Shown one piece after another: positions 27,740 through 37,450 of a DNA stretch of 64,000 nucleotides. The notes below the pieces were generated by a model. It was not told where the DNA came from. It was given only the letters and a program-made list of their open reading frames with translations, and did no database searches. The translations under genes were made by a program, and so were the position numbers. Source of the stretch: Terriglobus albidus (lineage in GTDB: Bacteria > Acidobacteriota > Terriglobia > Terriglobales > Acidobacteriaceae); the NCBI RefSeq assembly GCF_025685425.1, contig NZ_JAGTAS010000056.1, forward strand, positions 1-64,000. The letters run 5' to 3'. Numbering within the stretch: the first letter of the stretch is position 1; the number at the start of each line of letters is the position of its first letter.

Positions 27740-29905
27740 ATGAGATTCGTTAGAGTGTCTGCCCTTTTTAGGCGTGCGCTGTTTGCAGGCTTTTCCATCA
27801 TGGCCGTCGGTAATGCTACCTCACTACGAGCTGCCACGACTGTCGCCATTACTTCGCAAGGGAGTCCCGCGTCTGGCGGTAGTGTGACGCTGACCATTAA
27901 TGGCGTCAGCAAAACTACTCGCTATGGTGCCTTCTCTACAACTCAGTCCATTGCATCGGCATTAGCCGCGATGTTTTCGGCCGATTGCAATGGACCCGCT
28001 ACGGCAAAGGCTGACAACAATGGCGTCATAACAGTAAAACCGCGTGGTAGTGGTGTCTTATCCTCGGTTCAGGTGACAGGAAGCTCGGACCAAGGAGGAA
28101 CGATAGCATTTGGCGGCTCTACCACTTCGACGTCGCCGCCCACGAATACCGTTCTTTATACCTATAACATTCAGCAAACGAACGGCTCCAGCGGCTATGC
28201 CGCGGATGGCAAGATCACGGCCTATTCCGATTCGGTCAATGGTACATGGTCCATGGATAACGGGTATGATTCGCTCAACCGGATCGCTACGGCATTCCAA
28301 ACTCCCGTTGGCCGTTCATCACAGTATTTCTGCTGGGATTATGATAGCTTTGGCAACCGAACGACACAGTCCATATCTCAGTCTATATTCGGAGGATCCC
28401 CTGGAGATAAATGCACCTCACGTGCGACTGGTGCGTTAGCCGTAAATAACTGGGTACACTATGACCAGAATAACCGCCCAACCGAGTCGTGGGCCTCTGC
28501 ATCGCCAGGTAGTCTTTCGCCCGACTCGGCGGGAAATTTAACTTCCGATGGGCAAAATTCGATGCTCTACGATCAGGAAGGCCGTCTTTGTGCCGTGAGC
28601 GGCCCTGGAGGTAATATCGGATACCTCTACGACGCCCAAGGTCAACGCGTCGCGAAAGGTACGATCACTTCTCTCTCCTGCAATCCGTCTCAAAATGGAT
28701 TCACGATGACGGAGGAGATCATCACCACAGCGGGAGGTGCGCAAACCGTTCGTTTCGATTCGCAAGGAGCGTGGACCGAAAGCGATCTCACCGTCGGCGG
28801 ACAGCTCGCCGCTACATACAGAAATGACGGTCAGGATGCGCACTTTCACATGGCGGATTGGCTTGGGAGCAAACGCTTTACGACTACTTCGGATGGCGCT
28901 CCAGAGCTCAAATGTGAAAGCGGAGCTTTTGGTGACGGGCAGATTTGCTCTGCGTTAGCTACTAACGCCTCAGATGTTAGTAACGTTCATTTCACTGACA
29001 AAGAAAGAGATCAGGAATCAGGACTCGATTACTTCGGAGCTCGGTACTATGGAAGTTCTATAGGACGGTTTATGTCCCCCGATCCAAGCGGTCTGGCATA
29101 CGCTAGTCCCGGTAATCCGCAGAGCCTTAATCTTTATAGCTATGCGCTGAATAATCCGTTGAGATTCATAGATCCTTCTGGATTAACTTCATGCTTCTAT
29201 GGTGGTGAGGGGGATACAACTGAAAACGATCATGATCCCACTGATTATGAGGACACGGGTACTGACGCAGCTTGCATAGCTAATGGAGGCAAGGTTCTGT
29301 CGGTAAATGCCACCGTTGACGTTCATGCTGATGGGAGTGGTGCTGGAGATATAACGACAGTTGGTGATGGCTTAACTACTCTGATCAACGTTTGGGTCGT
29401 TCCGAATATCGGAGGTTGCCCCTCGGCTGTAAAATATGCCGGAAAAACGATGGCCGGCGTCAAAAGAGCCGATGCTTCGTCTGCGGCGATTAATGATGCT
29501 GCATCCAAAAACAATGTGCCAGCTGCACTAATAGATGCGATTGGTATGGAAGAAACTGACTTCTCAAGTGTTCAGGAAAAAACGCAGGGTGGTGGTACAG
29601 GACCTGGGATGGGTGTTTTCCAACTCACGAACCAACCGGGGGTTTCCAAAGAGCAGGCATTCAGCATCCCGTTTTCCGCAAACCACACTGCACAGTCCCT
29701 TTCGAAGAATATGGTTAAATTCGCCAATAAGTTTCCTGCGCTAACTCCGACTCAACTGCTACAAGCTACTGCGGCTTCCCACAATATTGGCCCGGGAGGC
29801 ATCAGTGGAAATCCTGCTACCATCGATAATGGTACTCATGGCACACCAGATGGTCATTACGGAGCTAGTGTTGTCGGCCTTATGAATTGCTTCGGAGGTT
29901 GGTAA
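27740..29905 (+). CDS. RHS core protein with a lysozyme-like C-terminal tip
   Basis: The 721-residue protein has its own hydrophobic leader (about residues 1-34). A beta-sandwich of about 100 residues (SVTLTINGVSKTTRYGAF) and further YD repeats follow. The RHS-associated core reads KERDQESGLDYFGARYYGSS and then GRFMSPDPSG. After the core the tip diverges. Residues about 584-721 include PAALIDAIGMEETDF and GPGMGVFQLTNQPGV, which look like a lysozyme or lytic-transglycosylase fold with a catalytic glutamate at about 604/605. That predicts a peptidoglycan-cleaving effector. The next gene lies 20 bp on and may be its immunity partner. Confidence 0.8.
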   Translation: MRFVRVSALFRRALFAGFSIMAVGNATSLRAATTVAITSQGSPASGGSVTLTINGVSKTTRYGAFSTTQSIASALAAMFSADCNGPATAKADNNGVITVKPRGSGVLSSVQVTGSSDQGGTIAFGGSTTSTSPPTNTVLYTYNIQQTNGSSGYAADGKITAYSDSVNGTWSMDNGYDSLNRIATAFQTPVGRSSQYFCWDYDSFGNRTTQSISQSIFGGSPGDKCTSRATGALAVNNWVHYDQNNRPTESWASASPGSLSPDSAGNLTSDGQNSMLYDQEGRLCAVSGPGGNIGYLYDAQGQRVAKGTITSLSCNPSQNGFTMTEEIITTAGGAQTVRFDSQGAWTESDLTVGGQLAATYRNDGQDAHFHMADWLGSKRFTTTSDGAPELKCESGAFGDGQICSALATNASDVSNVHFTDKERDQESGLDYFGARYYGSSIGRFMSPDPSGLAYASPGNPQSLNLYSYALNNPLRFIDPSGLTSCFYGGEGDTTENDHDPTDYEDTGTDAACIANGGKVLSVNATVDVHADGSGAGDITTVGDGLTTLINVWVVPNIGGCPSAVKYAGKTMAGVKRADASSAAINDAASKNNVPAALIDAIGMEETDFSSVQEKTQGGGTGPGMGVFQLTNQPGVSKEQAFSIPFSANHTAQSLSKNMVKFANKFPALTPTQLLQATAASHNIGPGGISGNPATIDNGTHGTPDGHYGASVVGLMNCFGGW

Positions 29906-29924
29906 ATATTTTCTAAGAGGATTT

Positions 29925-30476
29925 ATGCACAACCGTACCCTTTCAACTGCCTTGCTGATCTGTGTTGCGGTCACTGGTTCATTATTTGCGCAGAAGGATC
30001 TACCCGCGAGGTCAGCCTCTTTTCGCGATCCGCTAAAAAAGTTTGTGAGATCGGTTTTGAATCCAGATGGAAACAAAGATGGCAATGAGGATGCCAGGAT
30101 CGTTTTTTTTCAAGTTCCTCCAAAAGGAAAAGCGAAGGCGATCGTACTTGTTTACGTCATCGGCAGCAACTGGTGCGGTAGTGGGGGCTGCACCTTGCTA
30201 ATCTTGGAGCCGCTTGAATCTTCTTTTAAGGTTCTCGGCAGACTAACCATCGTTCAACTTCCAATATGGCTCTTGCCCAGTACAACGAATGGTTATCCTG
30301 ATATTGGCGTTGGTGTTCGGGGAGGTCGCAGAACTCCTGTCGAATACGAAGCAAAGTTGTCGTTTGACGGGTTTATGTATCCAAGTAATCCCTCCCTTCC
30401 CCCGGCTCATAGAATACCGTTTGGTCGTGGTCGAAAAATCATTGTTTCTACGGAAGATAGCGTGGCGTTGTACTAG
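29925..30476 (+). CDS. Small secreted protein, candidate periplasmic immunity factor
   Basis: The 183-residue protein has a clear signal peptide (STALLICVAVTGSLFAQ) and no membrane segment afterwards. It contains the cysteine pair in GSNWCGSGGCTLLILE and a basic C-terminus. I recognise no named family. Its size, its export signal and its position directly after the RHS tip are what is expected of an immunity protein that protects against a periplasmic, cell-wall-degrading toxin. The same features could describe an unrelated secreted protein, so the role is inferred from context only. Confidence 0.5.
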   Translation: MHNRTLSTALLICVAVTGSLFAQKDLPARSASFRDPLKKFVRSVLNPDGNKDGNEDARIVFFQVPPKGKAKAIVLVYVIGSNWCGSGGCTLLILEPLESSFKVLGRLTIVQLPIWLLPSTTNGYPDIGVGVRGGRRTPVEYEAKLSFDGFMYPSNPSLPPAHRIPFGRGRKIIVSTEDSVALY

Positions 30477-30911
30477 AGGACCTCGAGGGAAATGTGGGGG
30501 AGCGGGAAATGGAGGTGATAGATAGGACGTAACCGGATAATTTGTAGTGATGGGACGACTTGCACGAGTAGTTGCTGTCGGACAGCCGCATCACGTAACG
30601 CAGCGTGGCAACGCGCAGCGGTACATCTCGGAGCACGATGACGATCGGTCGTGTACTGAGGTGGTTGCTGGGAAGATGCAGCAATACAATGTGTCATTGC
30701 CTAGATATTGCTGATGTCCGAGCGCTCCTGTCCGTTGGAACCGTATTTAGCACTCCAGCATCCAGCACTCCGGCCATGGGTGTGCTTCAACGCCAACGCT
30801 AGGCTATCCGTCTCGTATGGAACCATCACAAGATGGACCACCCCATGTTCGTCGGATCGGCTTCGTCCCGTGCTCGCATGAAGCGTTTGATTTAATGTAG
30901 GATAGAAACAC
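30477..30911. other. Gap between the RHS cassette and tRNA-Ser
   Basis: No convincing gene is seen on either strand. The short frames lack start signals and known motifs. The tRNA promoter must lie near the right end. Confidence 0.5.
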
Positions 30912-31003
30912 GGAGAGGTGGCAGAGCCCGGTTTAATGCACCTGACTCGAAATCAGACGTACCAGCAATGGTACCGGGGGTTCGAATCCCTCCCTCTCCG
31001 CCA
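30912..31003 (+). tRNA. tRNA-Ser (anticodon CGA)
   Basis: The acceptor stem GGAGAGG pairs with CCTCTCC (30993-30999), with discriminator G and an encoded CCA. The anticodon loop CTCGAAA at 30946-30952 gives anticodon CGA (30948-30950). The long variable arm (TACCAGCAATGGTA region) is the class-II feature expected for serine, and GGTTCGAATCC forms the T loop. Confidence 0.95.
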
Positions 31004-31074
31004 TCTGCTCACTCGGACCCGCTAAAATGCGGGTTTTGTTATCTGTAACGCAGCAGCGTGAGCTAGGTAGTCTT

Positions 31075-32211
31075 ATGGGGAACCGGGTCACATCTATTAG
31101 CTCTGAACTTCGCGATGCGCTTGTGGCTCGCGCGTTGGAGTGTGGCTTCTCCGCTGCCGGGATTGCTGCTGTTCCTGAAGATAATCCTGATCTGCGGCGA
31201 CGCTATGAGGGCTGGGTTGATCAGGGCTATGCCGGAGAGATGGGGTATCTACAGCGACGTGATGAGGCTGGGCAGTTGTTGCGCTCCTCATTGCGTGTGG
31301 CCATTCCCTGGGCGCGGTCGGTGATTGTCTGCTCGCTCAATTACAACGCTGCGCATCCGAAGTCGATCGATCCGGCTCCTGAAGGTTCGGGCTGGATCGC
31401 TCGGTATGCCTGGAGCGGCCGGCCTGATGGCGATGACCTTGCTCCAACCGATTATCACGATGTGCTGCTCGCGAAGCTGCGGGGCGTCGAAGAGTTTCTG
31501 CGCGAGCAGGCCGGGCCTGATCTGGAGGTCCGCAGCTATGTCGATACCGGTCCTGTCGTCGAGCGAAGCTTCGCCGAAGCCGCCGGTGTGGGCTGGGTAG
31601 GGAAGAATACCTGCATGATTCAGCAGGGAACCGGCTCCTGGACGCTGCTTGCTGTCATCGTCACTTCGCTGCCTCTTGTCCACGAAGCTGAGCTCCTGCC
31701 GGCGGCAGATCGCTGTGGCACCTGCACACGCTGCCTGGATGCTTGCCCGACCGGGGCGCTGATCGCTCCGCGGCAGATGGATGCGCGCAAGTGCATCGCC
31801 TATCTGACGATCGAGAAGAAGGGCGAGATCGAAGAGGAGCTGCGTCCGCTGATGGGGCGGCAGATCTTCGGCTGCGATATCTGCCAGGATGTCTGTCCGT
31901 GGAATCGCAAGGCTCCCGTGGGCAGCACGACGGAGATGCAGCCGCGCACCGAGCTGGTGAACCCTGACCTGGCGATGCTGGCGGCGATGACGCCCGCTGA
32001 GTTCCGCACGCGTTTCCGCGGGTCGCCGCTGGAGCGCACGCGTCTGAAGCGTCTGCGCCGGAATATCGCGATTGCGATGGGGAACAGCGAAGACACACGT
32101 TATCTGCCGCAGCTTGAAGCGTGGCAGCAATCAGAGGATACGGTATTGCGTACGACGGCGGCGTGGGCTGTACAACGCATCACCCACAGCCGCCAGCGTG
32201 CTGTGATCTAG
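31075..32211 (+). CDS. queG: Epoxyqueuosine reductase
   Basis: QueG makes the last step of queuosine synthesis, reducing the epoxide of epoxyqueuosine in tRNA with a cobalamin cofactor and two 4Fe-4S clusters. The sequence shows the family signature DTGPVVERSFAEAAGVGWVG. It also has the ferredoxin-like cluster ligands CGTCTRCLDACPTGAL and GCDICQDVCPWNRK. The C-terminus carries a short HEAT-like stretch, as in typical QueG. Length (378 residues from ATG 31075) fits the family. The frame is open back to ATG 31027, only 24 bp after the tRNA, and the Shine-Dalgarno is weak at both sites, so the start is uncertain. Confidence 0.93.
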   Translation: MGNRVTSISSELRDALVARALECGFSAAGIAAVPEDNPDLRRRYEGWVDQGYAGEMGYLQRRDEAGQLLRSSLRVAIPWARSVIVCSLNYNAAHPKSIDPAPEGSGWIARYAWSGRPDGDDLAPTDYHDVLLAKLRGVEEFLREQAGPDLEVRSYVDTGPVVERSFAEAAGVGWVGKNTCMIQQGTGSWTLLAVIVTSLPLVHEAELLPAADRCGTCTRCLDACPTGALIAPRQMDARKCIAYLTIEKKGEIEEELRPLMGRQIFGCDICQDVCPWNRKAPVGSTTEMQPRTELVNPDLAMLAAMTPAEFRTRFRGSPLERTRLKRLRRNIAIAMGNSEDTRYLPQLEAWQQSEDTVLRTTAAWAVQRITHSRQRAVI

Positions 32212-32315
32212 CCGTCTTAATCTAAGTTCGCGCCATCTGAAGCGTTGAAAAAGCAGGTCCTTCGCCATTCGGCTCAGGATGACACCATTTGGGTACGAAC
32301 TTTAGACTCGCCGCC

Positions 32316-32522
32316 CTAGACCCCGCGAACGACGTTGGCAGCGCTGAGTCCCTTCGGACCCTGCTGGCACTCGAATTCGACTGCCTCGCCTTCGTTCAAC
32401 GTCTTGTAGCCCTCCTCCTGAATTGCGGAGAAGTGTACAAATACGTCCTTTCCATCAGCGCGCTGGATAAAGCCGTAACCTTTTGTTCCGTTGAACCACT
32501 TCACGACACCCTTTTCCTTCAC
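32316..32522 (-). CDS. Cold-shock domain protein
   Basis: Starting at GTG 32522 the protein is 68 residues, the standard CspA length. [20 protein letters not shown] holds RNP1 and DVFVHFSAI holds RNP2, the two RNA-contacting motifs. AAGGGA lies a few bases before the GTG. A longer in-frame reading to 32666 adds a Cys/Ser-rich stretch that does not belong to the family. CspA-like proteins bind single-stranded RNA and melt secondary structure. The 270-bp gap upstream could include the long 5' leader common for these genes. Confidence 0.92.
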   Translation of the reverse strand: MKEKGVVKWFNGTKGYGFIQRADGKDVFVHFSAIQEEGYKTLNEGEAVEFECQQGPKGLSAANVVRGV

Positions 32523-32795
32523 AGCCAGTCCCTTCTTGTTTGCGAGCCTCTCCCTGGAGATAGAGAGACACCTCGGAGAGCCTTCGACATGTGCGAAGCG
32601 GAGGAGGCCCCTACACCCGAAAGAGGATATGGAGGTTTTGGAGTTACACGTGGAGTTGCAAGACACCGAGGGCCCAGTGAAACCTATGAGTTCGAATGTC
32701 TTATGCCTTTTATGGCAAAAATCGGGCCGTCATGCAACACAAATTTTTCTGTCATCCGGCTCTGCTAGCATGAAAGTTTGCGGATTCCACTGACG

Positions 32796-33734
32796 ATGCC
32801 ATCCATTCTCCCGCCCAGTGAGGAACCTCGCGATCCCGCGTCCACCTCCGCTGAAGAGCTGACGGAACGTCCCGCCGTACTGGAAGCCGGCTCCTGGCCG
32901 CAGCTTCGGGCGCTGCTGAAATATCTCACCAAGACCGAGGTCCACACCTACGCCTTCAGCGTCGCCGCCCAGGTGATTCTCTCGCTGTTTCCGTTCATCG
33001 TGATGATGTTGACGCTGAGCCGGAACCTCTTCCACTCTCGCGCCATGGAGTCCGTCGTCGGTGAGATGATGCGCAACCTGTTGCCGGTGGGGCAGGACTT
33101 CATCGTTCGCAATATGCAGCTCCTCGCCCATCCCCGCAAGGGAGTACAGGTGTTCTCCATCGTTATGCTGCTGATCACCTCCACCGGCGTCTTCCTTCCG
33201 CTGGAAGTGGCGCTGAATGCCGTATGGGGCGTGAAAGAAAATCGCAGCTACCTGCATAACCAGATGGTCTCCCTGGGGCTGGCGCTCGCAGTGGGTGTGC
33301 TTGCCATGGCCTCGGTCGCCGGAACCGCCGGGCAGCAGTCGCTGCTGAGCTGGATCTTCTTTGGCCACACCGACAACTGGGTCTTCAACTTCGTCTCGCA
33401 TACGGTGCTGAAGATCTTCTCCGTCGTGGCGGGCATTCTGCTCTTCTTTCTGATCTACTGGTTGCTGCCCAACCGGAAGATTCCAGCGGCCGCTGTAATG
33501 CCGACGGCCATTGTGGTTGGCCTGCTGTGGCAGCTCGCCAAGGTGGTGTACGTGAAGGCGCTGCCGTGGCTGGACTTCCCGGGAGTCTACGGCCCCTTCT
33601 ATATCTCAGTGGGGCTGATGACGTGGGCCTTTCTCTCCGGCCTGCTTCTGTTGGCTGGCGGACACTTTTCCGCGAACCGGCATGCGATGCGCATGGCCCG
33701 TCTCGCGGAGCAGAAAGAGGCGGCGCAGGCATGA
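32796..33734 (+). CDS. YihY/virulence-factor-BrkB-family membrane protein
   Basis: The protein (312 residues from ATG 32796, in-frame TTG at 32778 possible) has six predicted membrane segments and the YihY family features. These include AAQVILSLFPFIVMMLT near the first helix, VFLPLEVALNAVWGV, and a C-terminal FYISVGLMTWAFLSGLLLLAGG. The family was once called ribonuclease BN but is now regarded as inner-membrane proteins of unknown role. Its stop codon overlaps the start of the phosphatase gene (ATGA at 33731-33734), so the two are translationally coupled and probably act together. Confidence 0.85.
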   Translation: MPSILPPSEEPRDPASTSAEELTERPAVLEAGSWPQLRALLKYLTKTEVHTYAFSVAAQVILSLFPFIVMMLTLSRNLFHSRAMESVVGEMMRNLLPVGQDFIVRNMQLLAHPRKGVQVFSIVMLLITSTGVFLPLEVALNAVWGVKENRSYLHNQMVSLGLALAVGVLAMASVAGTAGQQSLLSWIFFGHTDNWVFNFVSHTVLKIFSVVAGILLFFLIYWLLPNRKIPAAAVMPTAIVVGLLWQLAKVVYVKALPWLDFPGVYGPFYISVGLMTWAFLSGLLLLAGGHFSANRHAMRMARLAEQKEAAQA

Positions 33735-35812
33735 GTGTCGATCTGAAAGGTGCATGGCGAAGCTGGTCGGTTCTGACGCGCCTTATCGCGCTGCTGACGG
33801 CCCTGTTTCTGCTGCTGTGGCCCATCAGCCTGTTGCAAAATGCGCTCGGCAACACCGCTCGTGACCTCTGGTTCCTGGCCGGCGGCGCGCTTCTGGTCTG
33901 CGTGATTCCGTGGGGCATTCGTCAGGCGCGGATGCGCTTTCTCTGGAGCCTGCGCAACAAGCTCGCCATTACCTATCTCCTGATCGGCCTGGCGCCGGTG
34001 GTGCTCTTTGTCACGCTGGTGCTTGTCTCGGCTTATGTCGCGGCAGGGCAGTTCGCGATCCACCTGGTCGCGCAACGGATCCAGACGCAACTGGACCAGA
34101 TGCAGACTGAGAATACCGACTGCGCCGTGCACTTTGCGCGCGTCCTCGCCCGGCCCGAGACGAAGGTGGATCAACACAACCTCGATCCCAGCCTGCTGGG
34201 TCTGGACAAAGCAGAGATGGAGCGCGGACAGGTCGCTATCTTTATCGATCGTCTTCCCGCTCTGCTGGCGCCCGAAGCCGGCATGGAGCACTCGCCGCTT
34301 GGTCTGCCGGACTGGACGCCGCCGCGCGAAGGCTTCCACGGCATTGTGATCGATGATGGCCGTCTCTACTTGGCGGCGATCACCCAGCGCCACTCGCGCA
34401 ACGGGCACGTTGTTACCGTGGTGCGCAGTGTCCCTCTGGATCGACACATCATGGAGCTCACGGCACTCGGCCTGGGCCGCGCGTCGCTTGTTCCCGCGCT
34501 GGCAGAGTCTACGGGAAGCTCGCTGCGTAGCAACTTCACGTTGGCTCGGCGTAGCGACGTCAACGTGCAAAGTGTCTCCGGTGGAACATTTCCGGGCGCC
34601 GTGAACCTGCTCGATGTTCCGGTGCACTTCTTCTCGACCATTCCCATGACGGTATGGGATACGGCTGCGAAAGAGAACGTTCCGGTCGAGGTCGACTCCC
34701 GTCCGTCGCTGCTCTATACCCAGCTCTTCGCCGTGTCGATCGAAGGCCTGATGCCGGAGTTCATCCGGCTTCTGCTGATCGTTCTCTGCATCCTGTTTGC
34801 GTTTATAGAGGCGTTCGCGCTCTACATGGCGATGCGGCTCAGCAGCACGATAACGGCTTCGGTCTCCGATCTCTATGCCGCAACGCAGGCCATCGACCGC
34901 GGCGAGCTGGCGCATCGCATTCGGGTCACGCGCACCGATCAGCTTGCGGAGCTCAGCCGGGCCTTCAACCGTATGAGCGGGTCGCTGCAGCGTCTGCTGG
35001 CCGAGCAGCAGGAGAAAGAGCGGATGCAGAATGAGCTTTCCATCGCGCAGGAGGTCCAGGCCAATCTCTTTCCTTCCGTCGATGTGAAGATACCTTCACT
35101 GGAGCTCCATGGTGTCTGCCGTCCGGCGCGAACCGTCTCCGGTGACTACTATGACTTCCTTGTCTACCAGGACGAGGGCCAGCCGCCCAGCGGCCTCGGC
35201 ATCGCGATTGGTGACATCAGCGGCAAGGGAATCTCCGCTGCGCTGTTGATGGCGACCCTGCACTCCGCTGTGCGCGCTTACCGGTTTGCCAGTGAAGAGC
35301 TGAGCCAGCCGATTCATGCCGCGCAGGATCACTGTGAAGATCTTTTCGATTCGCCCGGACACATCCTTGGCCTGCTCAATCGCCATCTCTACCGCAGCAC
35401 CCAGCCGGAGAAGTATGCCACGCTCTTCCTGGCGCAGTACGACATCGCGCGCTCGCGCCTGACGTACTCCAACGCCGGCCAGTTGCCGCCGCTGGTGCTC
35501 TGCCGTGACCGTTCCGTGCATCGGCTCGATAAGGGCGGTACTGTCGTCGGCCTGATAGACAACATGGAGTACATGGATGACGCCGTCACGCTGCAGGTCG
35601 GTGATATTTTCATTGGCTACTCCGATGGCGTTACGGAGCCCGAGAACGACTTCGGTGAGTTTGGCGAGCACCGCCTGTTGGAAGTGGTATGGCGCTACCG
35701 CAACGAGCCGCTGCATGTCATCTCGGCGCAGGTGCTGCAGGCACTCGATGCCTGGATCGGTGATGCTGAACAACCGGATGACATCACTCTTGTCCTCGCC
35801 CGCCGCGTGTAG
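33731..35812 (+). CDS. Membrane-bound HAMP / PP2C-type serine phosphatase (RsbU/SpoIIE-like)
   Basis: From ATG 33731 the protein is 693 residues. It has two membrane segments near the N-terminus (about 15-65), a third (NKLAITYLLIGLAPVVLFVT), a long extracytoplasmic sensor region and another membrane helix near residue 350. A HAMP segment (AIDRGELAHRIRVTRTDQL), a short coiled coil and a PP2C/SpoIIE phosphatase domain follow. GDYYDF, IGDISGKG, SDGVTEPENDF and DDITLV carry the metal-binding aspartates. Such proteins usually dephosphorylate anti-anti-sigma factors in stress or surface signalling. No partner-switch kinase or STAS gene is in the window. The overlap with the YihY gene fixes this start. 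Confidence 0.9.
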   Translation: MSVDLKGAWRSWSVLTRLIALLTALFLLLWPISLLQNALGNTARDLWFLAGGALLVCVIPWGIRQARMRFLWSLRNKLAITYLLIGLAPVVLFVTLVLVSAYVAAGQFAIHLVAQRIQTQLDQMQTENTDCAVHFARVLARPETKVDQHNLDPSLLGLDKAEMERGQVAIFIDRLPALLAPEAGMEHSPLGLPDWTPPREGFHGIVIDDGRLYLAAITQRHSRNGHVVTVVRSVPLDRHIMELTALGLGRASLVPALAESTGSSLRSNFTLARRSDVNVQSVSGGTFPGAVNLLDVPVHFFSTIPMTVWDTAAKENVPVEVDSRPSLLYTQLFAVSIEGLMPEFIRLLLIVLCILFAFIEAFALYMAMRLSSTITASVSDLYAATQAIDRGELAHRIRVTRTDQLAELSRAFNRMSGSLQRLLAEQQEKERMQNELSIAQEVQANLFPSVDVKIPSLELHGVCRPARTVSGDYYDFLVYQDEGQPPSGLGIAIGDISGKGISAALLMATLHSAVRAYRFASEELSQPIHAAQDHCEDLFDSPGHILGLLNRHLYRSTQPEKYATLFLAQYDIARSRLTYSNAGQLPPLVLCRDRSVHRLDKGGTVVGLIDNMEYMDDAVTLQVGDIFIGYSDGVTEPENDFGEFGEHRLLEVVWRYRNEPLHVISAQVLQALDAWIGDAEQPDDITLVLARRV

Positions 35813-35833
35813 GGAACAATCGAGTTTAAAGTC

Positions 35834-35862
35834 AGACGGTTCGAGCCAGGCTCGAACCGTCT
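35834..35862. terminator. Strong bidirectional terminator
   Basis: A perfect 13-bp stem (35834-35846 with 35850-35862, core AGACGGTTCGAGC) has a 3-base loop and is followed by TTGATTTTG. It lies between the convergent phosphatase and chemoreceptor genes. Confidence 0.85.
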
Positions 35863-35893
35863 TGATTTTGCTACTTTGTTCTAAACCCCAAGC

Positions 35894-37366
35894 TTACGCG
35901 GGTTCGAACTGTGTCTGGATATCCCACGCGGCATTGGAGCTCTTCTTGTCGACCTGTGTTTTGCCTTCGACGACTGCGCTCAGGATGCGAACGCTCTCGT
36001 TGAGGGCCCGCGACTCTGTCTTCAGAGTGGATGCAACCGAGGAGCTGGACTCCGCGTTCGCGGCCGACTGCTGCGTGAGGGTTTCCATGCCAGAGAGCGA
36101 ACGCGAGATCTGAATGATGCCCTGTGTCTGCTCACGGCTGCGGAGATTGATCTCGTCGACCAGGCGCTTGACCTTGGAAGACTCTTCGGTGATGCCGGCA
36201 ATGGCTGCCGTTACATCGTCGAGTCTTGCCTTACCGCTCTGCGATTTGGAGATCGACTCACCAAGCAGCTCGGCGGAATCGCGAGCCGCTTCGGCGCAGC
36301 GCTGCGACAGGGTACGGACCTCTTCGGCGACGACCGCGAAGCCGAGACCCGCATCGCCTGCACGGGCCGCTTCAACTGCAGCGTTCAGTGCGAGGATGTT
36401 GGTCTGGAATGCGATCGTATCGATGATGGCGATTACCTTTGAGATCTTGCCGCTGGCGGCAGTGATGCCTTCCATGGCGCGAATCAGTTCGTTGAGTGAG
36501 GAGTTGGACTCAATGGTCTTCGCCTCGGACATGGCAACCAGCTCAGCCGTCGAGCTGCAGCTATCGCTGCTGGCCTGCGCCATGGCGCGAATCTCTTCTG
36601 ACGACGCAGAGATCTCTTCGATGGAAGAAGCCTGGCGTGATGAGCTCTGCGACAGGCTCTCGCTCGACTCCGATACCTGGTCTGCGGAATCCGATACACG
36701 GTTGGCGCGCAGCGCGAGATTCTTGGCCAGCTCACGCAGAGGAGCGCTAACCTTTCTCTCCATGATCACCAGTGAGCCGCCGGCGACCACCAGGGCAACC
36801 AGGAAGAGTGCGATGCCCAACACGGCCTGAACGTGGTTGGCCGAGGTCACCGCCTCCAGCTCCGCGCGATAGCTCGTGCTGCCCACTTCCGTACGAAGCT
36901 CGTCGATGGTCTTGTCTAGCGCCGCCTGGTCACGCTCGAGTGTAGCGAGCATATTCGGATCGGCGCTTGCCGGATTGGCAATCGCCTTCGCATAAGCACC
37001 GCGAGCACGCTCATGCAGCTCCTGGTAGCGAGCGATCAGCTCACTGGCCTTCTGGCCGTACGTGGGATTGTAGGAGAGCTTCTCCTTCGCAGCTTCCAGA
37101 GCGCTGATAACGGCCCGGGTCTCCGTGTCGCCGGTGTTCAACGCTGACGGATCCTGCAACATCAAAGCATCCTTGTAGGACTTAGCGACTCGCTGTGAAC
37201 TGGACTCCGCGAGCTGGAGGTTGGAAGCGCCTGGGAACAGGAAGTCAGACGCTACGTGAAGATGGCGTTGTACCGTGGAAGTGGTGATCGCCATCAGCGC
37301 AAAGAAAAAGACATACCCGAGCGCAAGGGCGCCGATACTCCAGAAAAGTTTGCCACGAATGCCCAT
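35894..37366 (-). CDS. Methyl-accepting chemotaxis protein
   Basis: From ATG 37366 (GGAG 9 bases upstream) the receptor is 490 residues. One membrane helix lies near the start ([20 protein letters not shown]), then a four-helix periplasmic sensor to about residue 185, and a second membrane helix ([20 protein letters not shown]). A long cytoplasmic coiled coil follows. The hairpin tip includes [20 protein letters not shown] and [17 protein letters not shown], the part that contacts CheA and CheW. No other chemotaxis genes are in the window. The HAMP region is short and not well defined. The C-terminus (QTQFEPA) could serve as a weak methyltransferase tether, but this is speculative. Confidence 0.92.
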   Translation of the reverse strand: MGIRGKLFWSIGALALGYVFFFALMAITTSTVQRHLHVASDFLFPGASNLQLAESSSQRVAKSYKDALMLQDPSALNTGDTETRAVISALEAAKEKLSYNPTYGQKASELIARYQELHERARGAYAKAIANPASADPNMLATLERDQAALDKTIDELRTEVGSTSYRAELEAVTSANHVQAVLGIALFLVALVVAGGSLVIMERKVSAPLRELAKNLALRANRVSDSADQVSESSESLSQSSSRQASSIEEISASSEEIRAMAQASSDSCSSTAELVAMSEAKTIESNSSLNELIRAMEGITAASGKISKVIAIIDTIAFQTNILALNAAVEAARAGDAGLGFAVVAEEVRTLSQRCAEAARDSAELLGESISKSQSGKARLDDVTAAIAGITEESSKVKRLVDEINLRSREQTQGIIQISRSLSGMETLTQQSAANAESSSSVASTLKTESRALNESVRILSAVVEGKTQVDKKSSNAAWDIQTQFEPA

Positions 37367-37450
37367 TACAGTTAGCTCCAAAAGGGATAATCAGTGTCTC
37401 AATGGCGACAGAGTGTGGTGCACAACTAGCACTGCTCTTTAGAGCAGTGA

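Noticed and set aside
30912-31003. tRNA-Ser as the attachment site for the fibre/RHS cassette
   Set aside because: The cassette lies on the 5' side of the tRNA, there is no integrase and no repeated tRNA 3' end is seen. Proximity alone is not evidence.
33527-33730. Extended start of the phosphatase gene
   Set aside because: The extra 68 codons lie within the YihY gene in another frame, and the ATGA overlap at 33731 is a better start.
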